The notes below the pieces were generated by a model. The model had not been told where the DNA came from and did no database searches. It was given only the letters and a program-made list of their open reading frames with translations. The translations under genes and the position numbers were made by a program. Positions 1 through 11,300 of a stretch of 64,000 nucleotides of DNA are shown here, piece after piece; positions within the stretch are counted from its first letter, which is position 1, and each line of letters starts with the position of its first letter. The stretch covers positions 101,282-165,281 of the forward strand of contig JALHQW010000012.1 of the NCBI GenBank assembly GCA_022841745.1. The letters are read 5' to 3'. The stretch is from Saprospiraceae bacterium (GTDB taxonomy: Bacteria > Bacteroidota > Bacteroidia > Chitinophagales > Saprospiraceae).

Positions 1-164
1 AACAGTCCAGCCAGCATTCCAAGCTTCATTAGCAGAAGACCTGTAATGTCAAGGAATATGAATGTTCCCTGCGCATTGGCTGAACTAACAGAAGTCATTA
101 CAAGAAGCACTATCAATGAACTTGACAGGAACAAGCCCCGGAAAGATTTGATTGATTTACTCAT
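1..164 (-). CDS. Secreted protein, N-terminal part only (runs off the left edge)
   Basis: A minus-strand frame opens at an ATG at 164-162 and stays open to the window edge (54 residues seen). It begins with a basic n-region (MSKSIKSFRG), a hydrophobic core (SSSLIVLLVMTSVSS) and an ANAQ-type signal peptidase site, typical of exported Bacteroidota proteins. The mature part that is visible is hydrophobic and short, so no function can be given. It is divergent from the caspase gene at 440. Confidence 0.55.
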   Translation of the reverse strand, partial: MSKSIKSFRGLFLSSSLIVLLVMTSVSSANAQGTFIFLDITGLLLMKLGMLAGL

Positions 165-310
165 GGTGCTGCGATTTAAAAACATTGTGATTTTCATATG
201 AGTACCAAGACGAAACTGATTGTTACCATTTTGTAGGATCATTCTCAACCTTTCAAGGAAAATCACAATTTTTGCATTCAATGAAAATTGGTAACTCCTT
301 AGGAGGGTGT

Positions 311-404
311 GGGGGTAGAGAGAAAAAATTTCATTTTTTCTCTCTACCCCCATATTTTGGGGTGTTTTTTGGGAAAATTGATAATTTTTCCCAAAAAACA
401 CCCC
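311..404. repeat. Two tandem perfect hairpins
   Basis: Arms 311-328 and 334-351 (18 bp, loop TTTCA) are perfectly complementary, and so are arms 359-377 and 386-404 (19 bp, loop of 8). The two hairpins are 7 bases apart and fill the space between two divergent genes, so they are not ordinary convergent terminators. The A/T-rich inner part of the first and the G/T-rich second arm could terminate transcription in either direction. Confidence 0.8.
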
Positions 405-439
405 CTGCTAAATAGTTACGAAAGTTGTTGCTTTGCATT

Positions 440-3031
440 ATGAGTACAAAGGCACCGAAAAATGATGGAATGAAGCAGTTGGCAATAGCCCTCATCTCCC
501 TCCTTACTTGGCAGGTACTAGGTCAGACACCCAAGGGAGTCACCTCCCAAGAATTTGCTGTTCGTCCAGCCGCTACTGCCACTACCAGGGCGGTAGTGGT
601 AGGCATTTCTGACTACCAAGACCCCGCTATTACGGATTTGCATTTCGCCGACCGGGATGCCGAGGCGTTCGCTGCTTGGCTACGCTCCCCAGCGGGCGGC
701 TCGTTGAATAATGACCAGTTGAAGCTTTTGACAAACCAGCGTGCCACCGTCGCCCAGTTTGGAAAATCACTTGATTGGCTTATTGATGAAAGCAAAGAGG
801 GCGACCAAGCAATCATCTATTTCAGCGGGCATGGCGATGTAGAAACAAAAACCTACAGCCAGCAAGGGTACCTGCTTTGTTGGGATTCTCCTCCACAATC
901 TTATATGACAGGGGCATTTGCAGTGTATTTCTTAAAGGATGTTGTAGCAACACTGACCCTTAAAAACAAGGCTAGAGCCGTCGTCATTACGGATGCTTGC
1001 CATGCTGGCACTTTGGCAGGCAGTTCAATCAATGGCTCGCAACTCACCAGCCAGAACTTGGCGCAGCAGTTCGCCAATGAAATCAAAATCTTATCCTGCC
1101 AGCCCGACGAGTTCAGTGTAGAGGGGGTACAATGGGGCGATGGAAGGGGCGTTTTCAGCTACTACCTCGTGGATGGGCTGTACGGCCTAGCCGACGGCAA
1201 CAGTGATGGCTTTGTGAACCTCATGGAAATAGGGCGCTACCTCGAAGACCATGTGACTCCAGATGTGGCCCCCATTAGCCAAGTACCGATGGTGTCTGGC
1301 AATAAGACGCACAATTTGGGGAAAGCCATACCAGATATTGTGGCAGACATCGCAAAAGCCAAGTCTGAACAAATGCCCCAGCTTAAGCAGACCAACCAAA
1401 AAGGAATTGAAGAAGATGTGCTCGCCACGTTGGATACCATGTTGCGGCAAGTTTACCAGCTGTTTACAAAGTCCCTGGAAAACAAGCAGTTTTTGCAACC
1501 AGCGGGGGCTTGTGCAGACTCCTACTATGGCCGCTTAATTGCGGAACCGAAATTGGCGAGGCTTCACAACACCATGCGCAGGAACTACGCTGCGGCCCTG
1601 CAAGACGACGCCCAACAAGTATTGAACAAATGGATGAAAACCGATATGGCCGAACTCATGCTCTCAAAGAAAACCCAGAAGGATCGCTATCAAATTTACC
1701 CCAGGTACCTTGACCGGGCTGCAGAGTTGTTGGGCGATGACCATTATATGCACCCTGTATTGAAAGCGAGAAAACTCTTCTTTGAAGGTTATTTGATGGC
1801 ATTATCGAACTACAACCCTAACCAAGAACTCGGTGAAGCGGCACTTTCAAAGTTTCGGGAAGCGCTGGGATACCAACCCAATATGTCCCCAGCATATTGG
1901 CAGATGAGTGCTGTATTTGGCAACAACCTAAAAAACCCTGACTCAGCAGCCCACTACGCAATGAAGGCAGCTACAATTTCGCCAGCGTGGCTATTACCTT
2001 ATACCAGTATGGCATACATGCTAATAAACAAACGGAAAGACCTGGAAAAGGCCAAATATTTTCTGGGAAAAGCAAGCGAAATTGATTCGTCCTCTACCGT
2101 CACCTTTACCACTTGGGGTTTTTATTATTTAACGCTGGAAGATTATAACAGTGCCGAGCAACAATTCAAGAATGCAATAAACAAAGACCCGTTGAATGCC
2201 AATGCTTATACTGGCCTTGCTCATACCTATTTCTGGTCAAAAAAGTTAGATGAAGCAGAAGTTGCTTATGAAACCGCTTTTGGCATTGACTCAACCCTGG
2301 CCTATGCATGCATTAACCTTGGGTTCATATATTCAAAAAAGGGAGGCCATATTCCGGAAAGGGAAAACCTGTACTTGAAAGCAATTGAACTGGACTCAAC
2401 GCTAGTGGAAGGTTACTACAACCTTGGCAATGTCTATCTTGAATCCGGCCGATTTTCAGCAGCCGAAAAACTACATGAAAGAATTACAATAGCTGTGGGG
2501 GCGGTGCATGCCCATGACTACCTTGCATTTGTTGTATATACACCAACAGGCCGATACCAGCAGGCTGTCCAGCAATATATCGAAGTGATTCGAATAGATT
2601 CAACCATCTGGTCGGCCTACGCCAACCTTGGCAAGGTGTATCAATACCTTTCGGAATGGGAAAAATCGGCGGCAGCACTGGAAAAGGCTGTCAGTTTTCG
2701 GCCTCAAAGCGCAGCACTACTTGCCATCCTTGGCAATGCGCACATACACCTCCCTTCACGCATCAAAGAGGGAGAAATACTGCTCCAGAAAGCGCTTGAA
2801 TTGAAACCCACTTACCCTGATACTTATATCCATATTGCCCAAATGCATGTTATCAGGCAACAAAAAAAGCTGGCTTGGGAATACCTTGAAAAGGGACTGG
2901 AGAAGGGCATTGGCAACGGCCAATTGAAATATGATGATTTGCAGTTGATGCCAGATTTTGCGAAGATGAGGAAGAAGGGGAAATGGCAAAAACTAATGAA
3001 AAAATACTTCCCGGACAAGGTTAAGGACTAA
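440..3031 (+). CDS. Exported caspase-like (peptidase C14) protein with C-terminal TPR array
   Basis: About 863 residues. A signal peptide follows the start (ALISLLTWQVLGQ). Residues about 45-290 form a caspase/metacaspase p20-like domain with the catalytic His in YFSGHGD and the catalytic Cys in ITDACHAGT. Residues about 400-860 are helical repeats with clear TPR signatures (for example AYTGLAHTYFWSKKLDEAE), which usually bind partner proteins. ATG at 440 or 470 could be the start; both precede the signal peptide. The protease-first, TPR-last order is the reverse of the CHAT proteins at 11582 and 36819. It probably acts in the periplasm or at the cell surface; its substrate is unknown. Confidence 0.88.
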   Translation: MSTKAPKNDGMKQLAIALISLLTWQVLGQTPKGVTSQEFAVRPAATATTRAVVVGISDYQDPAITDLHFADRDAEAFAAWLRSPAGGSLNNDQLKLLTNQRATVAQFGKSLDWLIDESKEGDQAIIYFSGHGDVETKTYSQQGYLLCWDSPPQSYMTGAFAVYFLKDVVATLTLKNKARAVVITDACHAGTLAGSSINGSQLTSQNLAQQFANEIKILSCQPDEFSVEGVQWGDGRGVFSYYLVDGLYGLADGNSDGFVNLMEIGRYLEDHVTPDVAPISQVPMVSGNKTHNLGKAIPDIVADIAKAKSEQMPQLKQTNQKGIEEDVLATLDTMLRQVYQLFTKSLENKQFLQPAGACADSYYGRLIAEPKLARLHNTMRRNYAAALQDDAQQVLNKWMKTDMAELMLSKKTQKDRYQIYPRYLDRAAELLGDDHYMHPVLKARKLFFEGYLMALSNYNPNQELGEAALSKFREALGYQPNMSPAYWQMSAVFGNNLKNPDSAAHYAMKAATISPAWLLPYTSMAYMLINKRKDLEKAKYFLGKASEIDSSSTVTFTTWGFYYLTLEDYNSAEQQFKNAINKDPLNANAYTGLAHTYFWSKKLDEAEVAYETAFGIDSTLAYACINLGFIYSKKGGHIPERENLYLKAIELDSTLVEGYYNLGNVYLESGRFSAAEKLHERITIAVGAVHAHDYLAFVVYTPTGRYQQAVQQYIEVIRIDSTIWSAYANLGKVYQYLSEWEKSAAALEKAVSFRPQSAALLAILGNAHIHLPSRIKEGEILLQKALELKPTYPDTYIHIAQMHVIRQQKKLAWEYLEKGLEKGIGNGQLKYDDLQLMPDFAKMRKKGKWQKLMKKYFPDKVKD

Positions 3032-3120
3032 GAGCATGTCTAGGATTTGTGGAAATTAAGATGGGAGAGCATGCATAAAAGCTGCTCTCCCATTGCCAAA
3101 ACGCTACTTTATGTTTAATA

Positions 3121-3564
3121 CTATGCCCTTATTGTTGTAAAATGAAAAGCCTTCGACAACCGATTGACGGTGGCTTCCGACATACCCGGCGAGTCCACCG
3201 TGATTCGGATGATTGAGATGCCAGAAGGCATTTTTTTGAAGTCAACCACTACCCTGAGCACACCATTTTTGGTGTTCAAATCTCCCATCCAAAAGCCACA
3301 TTTGCCACCCTTTGAGGCACCTTCATGCCGAAATTTGAACTGGCTGCCTTTGTTCGAATCAAGGAAGCGTTGGATGGCTTCAGTTGCCACGGCAGGGCAA
3401 GCCTCCACCTCGTTCTCGAAGAAACTGACAACCACCTCTTGCCCCATCCAGGCTTCGAGCAGACAGGCGTTCTTTTCCTGGAATGCTTGGGTGAATATTT
3501 GTTTCCCTGTAAGATTGCCCATCGTAGGAAGGGCGGCGATGCTGAGAAGAATGAATGCTTTCAT
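3121..3564 (-). CDS. Small secreted protein, DUF4783-like
   Basis: 147 residues with a short signal peptide (MKAFILLSIAALPTMG). The middle contains SQFKFRHEGASKGGKCGFWMGDL followed by a VLRVVVDF strand; a KxxHxG-S-K-GG pattern like this is characteristic of DUF4783 proteins, which are NTF2-like folds of unknown role. Family assignment is from memory of the motif, so moderate. The bipartite element at 3589-3618 lies only 24 bases upstream of the ATG. Confidence 0.6.
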   Translation of the reverse strand: MKAFILLSIAALPTMGNLTGKQIFTQAFQEKNACLLEAWMGQEVVVSFFENEVEACPAVATEAIQRFLDSNKGSQFKFRHEGASKGGKCGFWMGDLNTKNGVLRVVVDFKKMPSGISIIRITVDSPGMSEATVNRLSKAFHFTTIRA

Positions 3565-3588
3565 GATGGTGGATTTTAGATTCAGGGG

Positions 3589-3618
3589 TATGTTCCATGC
3601 ATCGCCTTGTTGTTATCT
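3589..3618 (-). promoter_or_regulatory. Bipartite upstream element, copy A
   Basis: On the minus strand the element reads AGATAACA-N14-GGAACATA, upstream of the gene starting at 3564. It is one of five copies with exactly 14 bases between the two halves. It may be a promoter of an alternative sigma factor, with the downstream half as a -10 region. Confidence 0.5.
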
Positions 3619-3735
3619 CATTTTGGAAATCAGTATGAAATAAGTTTGATTGCCAGCTTTATTACACAGGCCACCATTGGGTTTTGTACAAATCAAACTC
3701 ATCAACCTTTATCAACTTTATTGCCCCTTCTCGGC

Positions 3736-3767
3736 ATTTGCACAAGACCTATTGGCGTGTAGTATAG
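3736..3767 (+). repeat. 32-bp interspersed repeat, copy 1
   Basis: Matches 16711-16742 at 28 of 32 positions by eye; the core is ATTTGCACAARACCTATT. A shorter inverted copy is at 16650-16666. It lies in a non-coding gap (3565-3864) and its role is unknown. Confidence 0.55.
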
Positions 3768-3795
3768 TAGTCGTAATTAATCGCAAATGATTTGC

Positions 3796-3828
3796 AAAAA
3801 AAAAGCCCGTCAACATCGTTGACGAGCT
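3796..3828 (-). terminator. Rho-independent terminator
   Basis: Minus-strand stem GTCAACGATGTTGAC within GCTC/GGGC flanks, followed by a run of nine T. It sits about 37 bases past the stop of the gene at 4380-3865. Confidence 0.8.
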
Positions 3829-3864
3829 CTTATTAAAAAGTTTTTAGGGGTGGTCAATGGGGGG

Positions 3865-4380
3865 TCATATTTGCGCCCATGGCGTAAGCCTGCATTGGTC
3901 AAGGGCATTGTGCATCCTTACTACACGCTTTTCGATTTGTGCATTTTGAACCGTGTTGACAGCATTGAAAACAAAACCGAATAGCTCGCCTGCGGCGGTG
4001 AAAATTTTATCGATTCCGAACAATGCATTGGCACCTCCTTGAACGGAATTCTCATCGTAGTAGGCGAAAAATGCCTGAAACTTGCTATCAATCCTATTGA
4101 CATAAGTGCTTATGTCGCTGTCGCTCACCTTTTGTCCTGAGCGGATTTTTGCTTCGAAGGCACCAATCATGGCATCCACGCTATTGGCAATCTCGTTATA
4201 CCGCTTGATAGCACCTTTGTATTCAGGTGACTCGTTGTCCCACTCCCACTTGATGGCATTGGCAATATCGCGGGAGGCGAATTTCATTTCAAGCAGGTCG
4301 TTCACGCCGTCGGAATAGTTTTGGGCAAAAAGGCTTACAGTTGAGCCAATGAAGACAATCAAAAAAAGAAGATTTTTCAT
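3865..4380 (-). CDS. Secreted helical protein of unknown function
   Basis: 171 residues. The signal peptide (MKNLLFLIVFIGSTVSLFAQ) is followed by an almost entirely helical, charged protein with no motif I recognise. It ends in a normal TGA stop, evidence that TGA is a terminator in this part of the window, and is followed by a Rho-independent terminator. A similar secreted monocistronic layout is seen for its neighbours. Confidence 0.7.
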   Translation of the reverse strand: MKNLLFLIVFIGSTVSLFAQNYSDGVNDLLEMKFASRDIANAIKWEWDNESPEYKGAIKRYNEIANSVDAMIGAFEAKIRSGQKVSDSDISTYVNRIDSKFQAFFAYYDENSVQGGANALFGIDKIFTAAGELFGFVFNAVNTVQNAQIEKRVVRMHNALDQCRLTPWAQI

Positions 4381-4447
4381 AAGAATTGGATTGAATTGGT
4401 GAAAGATATATTAAATCGTGGTTGATTGTGACAATGCGTGTTCAGCA

Positions 4448-5086
4448 TTAATCATAATCTTCATCGTCATCGTCATCTTCATGATGTAGTTCGTAATTGT
4501 CATAGCCACCTTCGAGATACTCAATTCTATCTGCCCTTGAAGGGTGCGTGGAAGTCTCACCTATTGCCGTACAAAGCATATATGCAAGTTTGACCATTTC
4601 AAAGTCAATGTCGAAATGTGCGGACCATTTACCTGCAAACCAATCAGCCTGCAGCTCGCTTTCGCGCTGTTCATCAACGCCATGGACATGGCCATTCTGC
4701 CAGTGTCCAATCTCGTGTAAGAGTATGGTTGCTACTACCGCTCCAACTTCCTCGCTGTCTCCTATTAAACCCAACCTTTGTTCAAGGTTTCTTATAAATA
4801 TTGGGCTGTAATAAATCTTATATTCTCCAGTTAATTTATCAAATTCGGCTTGCATGTTCCGAACGTTCTTAGCAGGCAATGCAAAGAATTTGTAGCTGGA
4901 TATTCCCATTTCTGAATTGATATCCTCTATCGCTTCCTGCATCATCTGTGATAATTCCTCATCTTCTTCTGATTCGATTACCATTGGAACCGGCTTTACA
5001 GCCTGGCCACTAAAGGCACACCTGAAGTTTTGGGAAAACAATGGAAGAGTGATTGTGAACAGGGCGATGAAACAACAAGTTCTCAT
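4448..5086 (-). CDS. Secreted M48-like zinc metallopeptidase
   Basis: About 212 residues from the ATG at 5086, which directly precedes a signal peptide (MRTCCFIALFTITLPLFSQ); an upstream ATG at 5149 is in frame but would bury it. The zinc site is LLHEIGHWQNGH, with a downstream third-ligand helix ESELQADWFAG and the HPSRADRIEYLEGGY tail typical of M48-family peptidases. The C-terminus is an acidic Asp/Glu run. The bipartite element at 5209-5238 is upstream. Likely periplasmic. Confidence 0.8.
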   Translation of the reverse strand: MRTCCFIALFTITLPLFSQNFRCAFSGQAVKPVPMVIESEEDEELSQMMQEAIEDINSEMGISSYKFFALPAKNVRNMQAEFDKLTGEYKIYYSPIFIRNLEQRLGLIGDSEEVGAVVATILLHEIGHWQNGHVHGVDEQRESELQADWFAGKWSAHFDIDFEMVKLAYMLCTAIGETSTHPSRADRIEYLEGGYDNYELHHEDDDDDEDYD

Positions 5087-5208
5087 GGATGATTCATTTA
5101 TAATGATGCCTTCTCTATCGCTTCCGGCATTGCGTCCTACTTCTTTCAAGGAGTTTCGGATTTTCTCCCTGCAAGCAATTTTGATTGTCTCATCGTTGCT
5201 TACATCCG

Positions 5209-5238
5209 TATGTACCAGTCATTTCCCCCTTGTTATCA
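5209..5238 (-). promoter_or_regulatory. Bipartite upstream element, copy B
   Basis: Minus strand TGATAACA-N14-GGTACATA upstream of the M48-like gene. A further shared stretch (GTAAGCAACGATGA on the minus strand) extends downstream of it and is nearly identical in copies D and E. Confidence 0.6.
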
Positions 5239-5396
5239 ACTTGAAGAAAAAAAATGAAATTCTTTTCCAAGTGAAATGCTTCAACCCGTTCAGTGCAGAG
5301 TGCGCTCGCTTTTGCTCACATCACTCCAGTTTCAAAGCAAAAAAAAGGGAGCAGCTTTTGGCCGCCCCCTCGTTTTCAAAAGAAGATTTTTTAGGA

Positions 5397-8300
5397 TTAG
5401 TGAATGACCACGATTCGGCGGGTCATGGATGAACCTCCAACGGATATTTTCAACAAGTACATCCCGTTTGGCCTTGCGCTTGCATCAAAACTGAACTGTC
5501 CGCCAGTGGTAGTAGTATGGAAGGTTTCAAGCTGCCTACCTGCTGCATCCAGCAGTTCAATCCTGACATTTTCAATGCTTTCCATTTCCAAATCAACCTT
5601 GAACATGCCCGAAGTGGGGTTCGGGAAGATGGCCAAATTTTTCACGGAGCCTATCTCAAGGCTACTGGAAACGATGCCCAAGCTCCCAGATGTGCCGCAA
5701 CCATTGGCATCCGTCACGCTGACCGTGTAAGTACCGGGTGCCAATCCAGTTGCAGTTTGCCCGGTCTGTCCATTTGACCAGTTGTAGGTGTAAGGGGCGG
5801 TGCCGCCTTCCACGGTTGCTGTTACAGAGCCGTCGCCATTGTCGGTAAGATTGACGACGCTTGGGCCAGAGGTGCTGCATGGGAAGAGGATATTGACTGA
5901 GCCACCTAACGTAACTGCTTGTAACTCTCCGTCAATATTTTCAAAGTAGGGTGCAGTAGGATTGTCGGTGAAGTTCATTGTTGCGTTTTGGCCTACATTG
6001 CCGATAGCTTTGAAACGCAGTGTGAACAGGTAGCTGGAATCGGCCAAAGATTTTGGTTCGCCACTGAACCAAACAAAGGCAAGACTACCTGTTGCATCGT
6101 TGACATTGAAGTTGGTTGGTTGCAAGCTAATGTTGCCGTTCATCCCAACAATTTCCTGAAACTCCAGCTTAGATGCATCCCAACCAAGCGAATACTGCAT
6201 GGCAAGCATATCTTGGAAATTGGTTACGCCCAAGCTTATTTCTACTGTTTCGCCTGCTTCAACAGAAGCGTTGGTCAAGTATAGGCCGACGTCGGAATTG
6301 CTGCGCTCGCCTGACTTATCCCCACCTGTATCACCAAACTGGTTGGTGTTCGCATTGTTGGTCACATCGCCCATTTTGGCCGCCGTAAAGTCCAGGTTGG
6401 CCGTATTAGCGGACACCCCGTTTAGACTGATGCTTTCTGGAAAAGCACTTGCAAATGGATTCTGTGGGTTAGGGAAGCTGAACGTCTTTGGCACAAAGCG
6501 CCACGACTCTACATCTGGAAAATCAGTGATGATGCCAAGTATCAGTCGCTGGATGTCAACGAGGTCGCCACCATTGATGGGATTCGTGGCACTGGTCGGT
6601 TTGGTATTGGCGGCAATCAGTTTATGCGGTGAATTGAGTGGCTCAAGTCCGAGGATATGCCGTTGGATTTTCACCAAGTCGCCTCCGTTCACGCCATTGA
6701 GGTAGTTGATGTCCTTTTTAGGTGTTACAACATAATTGCCCCCGGCACTCACGTTTTGGAAACAATAGTTGCCCTGTGCATCGGTAGTGGTAGTTTGAGG
6801 CGACGAGCCACCTGTAAGTGTCACCGTCACGTTTCCAATTCCGGCGTTGTCCTCCCGGGTAATTTTACCGCAAAGCTGCACGGTAGATAGCACACAGGCC
6901 GACCCACCCGTCATGGTTGGGTTCACATCAGTGTCTGCGCCGTTGTACTTGATTTGGGCATAAATGGCGGTGGGTATGTTCTCAAACGAGATGGGCGAAC
7001 TAGCACCGCTGTTACCTGCAACTTGTATCTTCAGCATGGCAATGATTGTATTGTTTGGCAAACTCAAAGGATTGCCATCCGACCAAAGCATTGACCCAGT
7101 CGTCGAATTGTCGTCAGTGGTCAATGGAAAACCTGGCAGGTTCACCGGCACTATCTCGACCAATTGTCCAACGTTGGTATTGCCGAGTTTTACTGAAAAC
7201 TGGAAAGTGGAAACATTGGTGAAATTAGATACCCTGATGGGTACTTCCAGCAATTGACCTTGCGCACCGCATACATCATCATCTAAATTGAACTGGGGAA
7301 TAAATTGGGCCGGAACTGTAACAGGCACAACCACATCCTCGCAGTATTGCTGCGAGCTTCCGCAACTGTTCGTCACCGTCAGGCAGCAGTTATAAGTGCC
7401 TGGGGGCAATGGCTGCGTTGGGTTTGGCTGGCTGCTGCTTCCAGCATTGCCAAACGTCCATGCGTAAGCGGTCGGGTTGCCCGTCGTGGCGCTCGTGAAG
7501 CTGACCGTCCCGCTGTTCTGGGTAAAAGTGAACGATGCAGTGGGCGGCTGGCAGACTGTGACGGGCAGGCAAAATTGCGTTGAGCTACCGCAACTGTTCG
7601 TCACCGTCAGGCAGCAGTTGTAAGTGCCCGGAGGCAATGGCTGTGTCGGGTTTGGTTGGGTGCTGCTGCCAGCGTTGCCAAACGTCCATGCGTAAACGGT
7701 CGGATTGCCAGTCGTGGCGCTCGTGAAGCTGACCATCCCGTTGTTCTGGGTAAAACTGAACGATGCGGTTGGCGGCGGGCAAGCGATGACAATGGTTGAG
7801 CAGATGGGCGGCGAGGTAGTGCAGCCGTTAGATACGGTCAGACAGCAGTTGTAAGAACCCGGCGACGGAAAAGTAAAGGTTGGGTTCTGCTGAGTGCTGG
7901 CGCCAATTCCCCCAAAGTTCCAGGAATACGAGTTGGGGCTTGGTGTGCCGTTACTTTGGTTGAAAAAGCTCACCGTGCTGCCCGAAACGCTAAAGGTAAA
8001 CGCAGGGTTGAGTATGCAGTCCACTGGAATGTCCAAGGTCTTGCAGCAGTAGTAATAACAACCTGATGACTGGTCGTAATACCGTACATAGATGGTCTGC
8101 GCGCTGCCCGGAGGCAGTACGACAGTTGTCTGGTTGCCAGTGCCGATTTGATTGGTGCCATTGAACCACGTCACTTGTTGGAAGGTGCTGTTGACCTGCA
8201 ACGTGGTGTTGCCACCTTGCCCGAAAGTTGGCGTAATAGTCCCTGAACAAATAGTTGGGTCGCAGAGATAAACCCGGATGCAGCAGATGAACCAGCAGTT

Positions 8301-11300
8301 GGAGTTTAAATCATAATAACGGACGCTGATGTCCCTTGGCCCGCAGTTGGATGGCGATGGAACTGGCAGCGGCTGCGAAGTAAAGCCATTGCCCAAGGAT
8401 TGACCAGTTTGGTCCACCTGCCAGGCAATGTTCTGGTAGTTGCCGGAAGACAAGGTAAACTGGTAACCTTGGCCAGTGACATAGACTGGCGGTGCAATGG
8501 TGCCGCAGTTGAACGGACTGCACAGGTAAATCGTACGGCAGCAGATATACCAGCAGCCTGAGCCAGGGTTGAAATAACGAACCGTAATGGTGCGCTCGCC
8601 ACAGGGCGAAGGTATCGGATAGGGCTGTGAAATCTCGCCTGTGCCAAGGGCCAAAGCGCCACCGGGGTGGTCGTCCACCGTCCAACTGATATTGGTTGCA
8701 CCATTAAAATTGAGGTCGAATTGGTAGCTGTTGCTGCTGGACAAATAGTTGTAGGTGAAATCGTAGCAAGTGAAGGGGTTGCACAGATAAACTGTCCTGC
8801 AACAGATTTTCCAGCAACCCGTGACAGGGTTGTAATATTTGACGGAAATGGTACGGGGTACGCACTGTGAAGGAATGGTCCAATTGACTTGCCCCGTGTT
8901 GCCGATGACCGTGTTCGGTGCATCGTCCCATGCCCAAGAAATGTTTGTGTACTGGCTGGCATTTTGCAGGTTGAATACCATCTGGTTGCCATTGAAGCTA
9001 TAGAGAATACTGCCCTCGCAGTTCACTGGAGGCTCGATACAGAATTTGCGGCAGCAATACTCCACGCAGCCATTGGCACCGATGATGGGGAAACAAACAT
9101 CATAATTGCCTGCAGAGGGAAAGGTATAATTAAAGGTAGTATTGGTCGCATTGGACACGTTTTGGCCATTCACCCGCCATGTCTGGCCCGGTGCCATTGC
9201 TTGGCCGCTGGCGGTGAAATTGTATTGCAGCGAGTTGCTAACAGCTGAGTAGGCGATGGTGCCACAGCTGAAATTATAGACGGGTGTGGGTGGGCAGCAG
9301 TTCCAGTCCACCGTCAAGGTATAATTGCCAACTTGGTTGTTGTATCCATCTACAACCACATAATAAATGCCCGCTGGCAGGGATACCTGAATGGTTTCGG
9401 ACGATGTACCAGCATTGGTGCTCCATTCGATGCACTGGTCTTTGTCGCAAGCGGAGAGCAGGAACAACTCAAGGTTGGTTGTCAGGTTGGTCAACGTAAC
9501 CATGACGGTGGTGGGGCTTGGGAGGTTAAAACGGTGTATCCGCTCTGGCCCGCTGTTGGAGATGTTCATTTGGTTGTTGTTGGCGGGCTTTCTATAAATG
9601 CTGACATTGCTTTGCGCAAAATTCGTAGAGTGGGAAAAAGGGACATCACAGGTTAGTTCCTGTGCGATGGAGCTGCAGTTCAGTTCATTGCAGAAGAAGT
9701 CAATATTGAAGTTACCTTGTGAAGTAGCGAATTGACCGTCAACAACGATATAATAGGTGCCAGCCGAAACAGGGTGGACGATGGCTTCGAGGTTGCTTGC
9801 CGAATTAGTGGATGTGCTGGAAGCAAGACAAGTGACCGTATTGCAGTTATCAGACAACAGGAACAGGTCGAGGTCAAGCCCTGAAGTGAGTATTTCAAGG
9901 CCGATTTGCAAGTCAGACGGTTGATTGACGGTGATTTTATAGACTTTTTCAGGGCCTTGAAAAGTCGCTCCAGCCACACATGGATAGCTAGAAATATTGT
10001 TGCCACCGCCAACAGTTGTTTGGTTTTGCAGGAAAGTTCCGCAAGTGACCGTGGTAGCGTTGGCGCAAAAGTTGGTTGAACCACAACCCGGGTCTGGCGC
10101 TATCTTGTAAAGGTTAAAATTGTCAAAACCAGCACCAGCTTCCCCACCGCCAATGACGGCGTAGCCATTGTCGGCTGTTTTTAGGATGTCGGTTCCATAA
10201 GCAGAATAAAATCCAAAGCCATAGGATGAATCCCACACAAGGTTCAGGTCACTATCAAATTTCCTGACTGATATGCCATCGCTAGACGCCCAAAAATTGC
10301 TATAGCGTCCGCAAATAACAGGTCTGTTGTCGCAGGACAAACCAAGGCCATAAAAATCCAAGGTGTAATCAGAGAGGTCTGATGACACAATCTCAGCATC
10401 CAATGCAGTCCCAGAAGCATTCAGTTTCAACAACCAATCCCCCAAGCCAACGCTCAACGGCCCCCAAGGAGAAATATTGAATGGGCAATAGTCTCTTGAA
10501 TGTCCTAAAATGTAAATGGTGCCGTCAGGTGCGGCAACAATATCACGGCCAAAATCATCAGACCTGAAGCTCCCGTATTGTTTGCTCCAAATAACGTTAA
10601 GGTTTATGTCCAATTGGGCGCACCATACATCGGTATACCCTATTTCTCCACAGGCTGGCCCATTATCTGTTCTGCCCAACAGCAAATAGTTGCTGCCAGA
10701 TTTTTCAACACGAGCATAAAAACCCCAAATACCATTTGTATAGTTAGATCTCCTGCTTACTTCATTGCCATTATTATCCATTTTCACAATTACACCAAAC
10801 CCGGCGCTAGAGGCTTGACCTCCCACCATAAACCCAGTTGGCGTCGTCACAATGCTACTTGCCTCTGATATGTTCAGGATTTCTTTGTTCCAGATAGTGG
10901 CACCGGTGGATTTGTTGACTTTGATGATGCGTGCTTTATCGCTTTCCGTAGCGAGTTCGCCTACCAGTACATAACCATCAGAGACCTCTACGGCACCAGA
11001 TACCTTGTCCCCAAAGTAGTTGGCGGAACTGCCATAGGTTTTTTGCCATTGAATGGCACCACTTGAATTGGTCTTTACAATCCATCCATCGGACATACCA
11101 CCCAAATACCCGGTTACATCCCCATTGTTGGATTGGGTAAAACCAACCATGAGGTAGCCCCCATCGCTGGTCTGCAAAAAAGTCTTGGCCTGGTCATTTT
11201 GCGTGCCGCCATAGGAATCGTTCCATTGGAACGAAGGCCCGGTCTGCGCTGCAACCAAGCTTACAAAAAGCAAGAAAACGAAAATCAATGTAGCATTTTT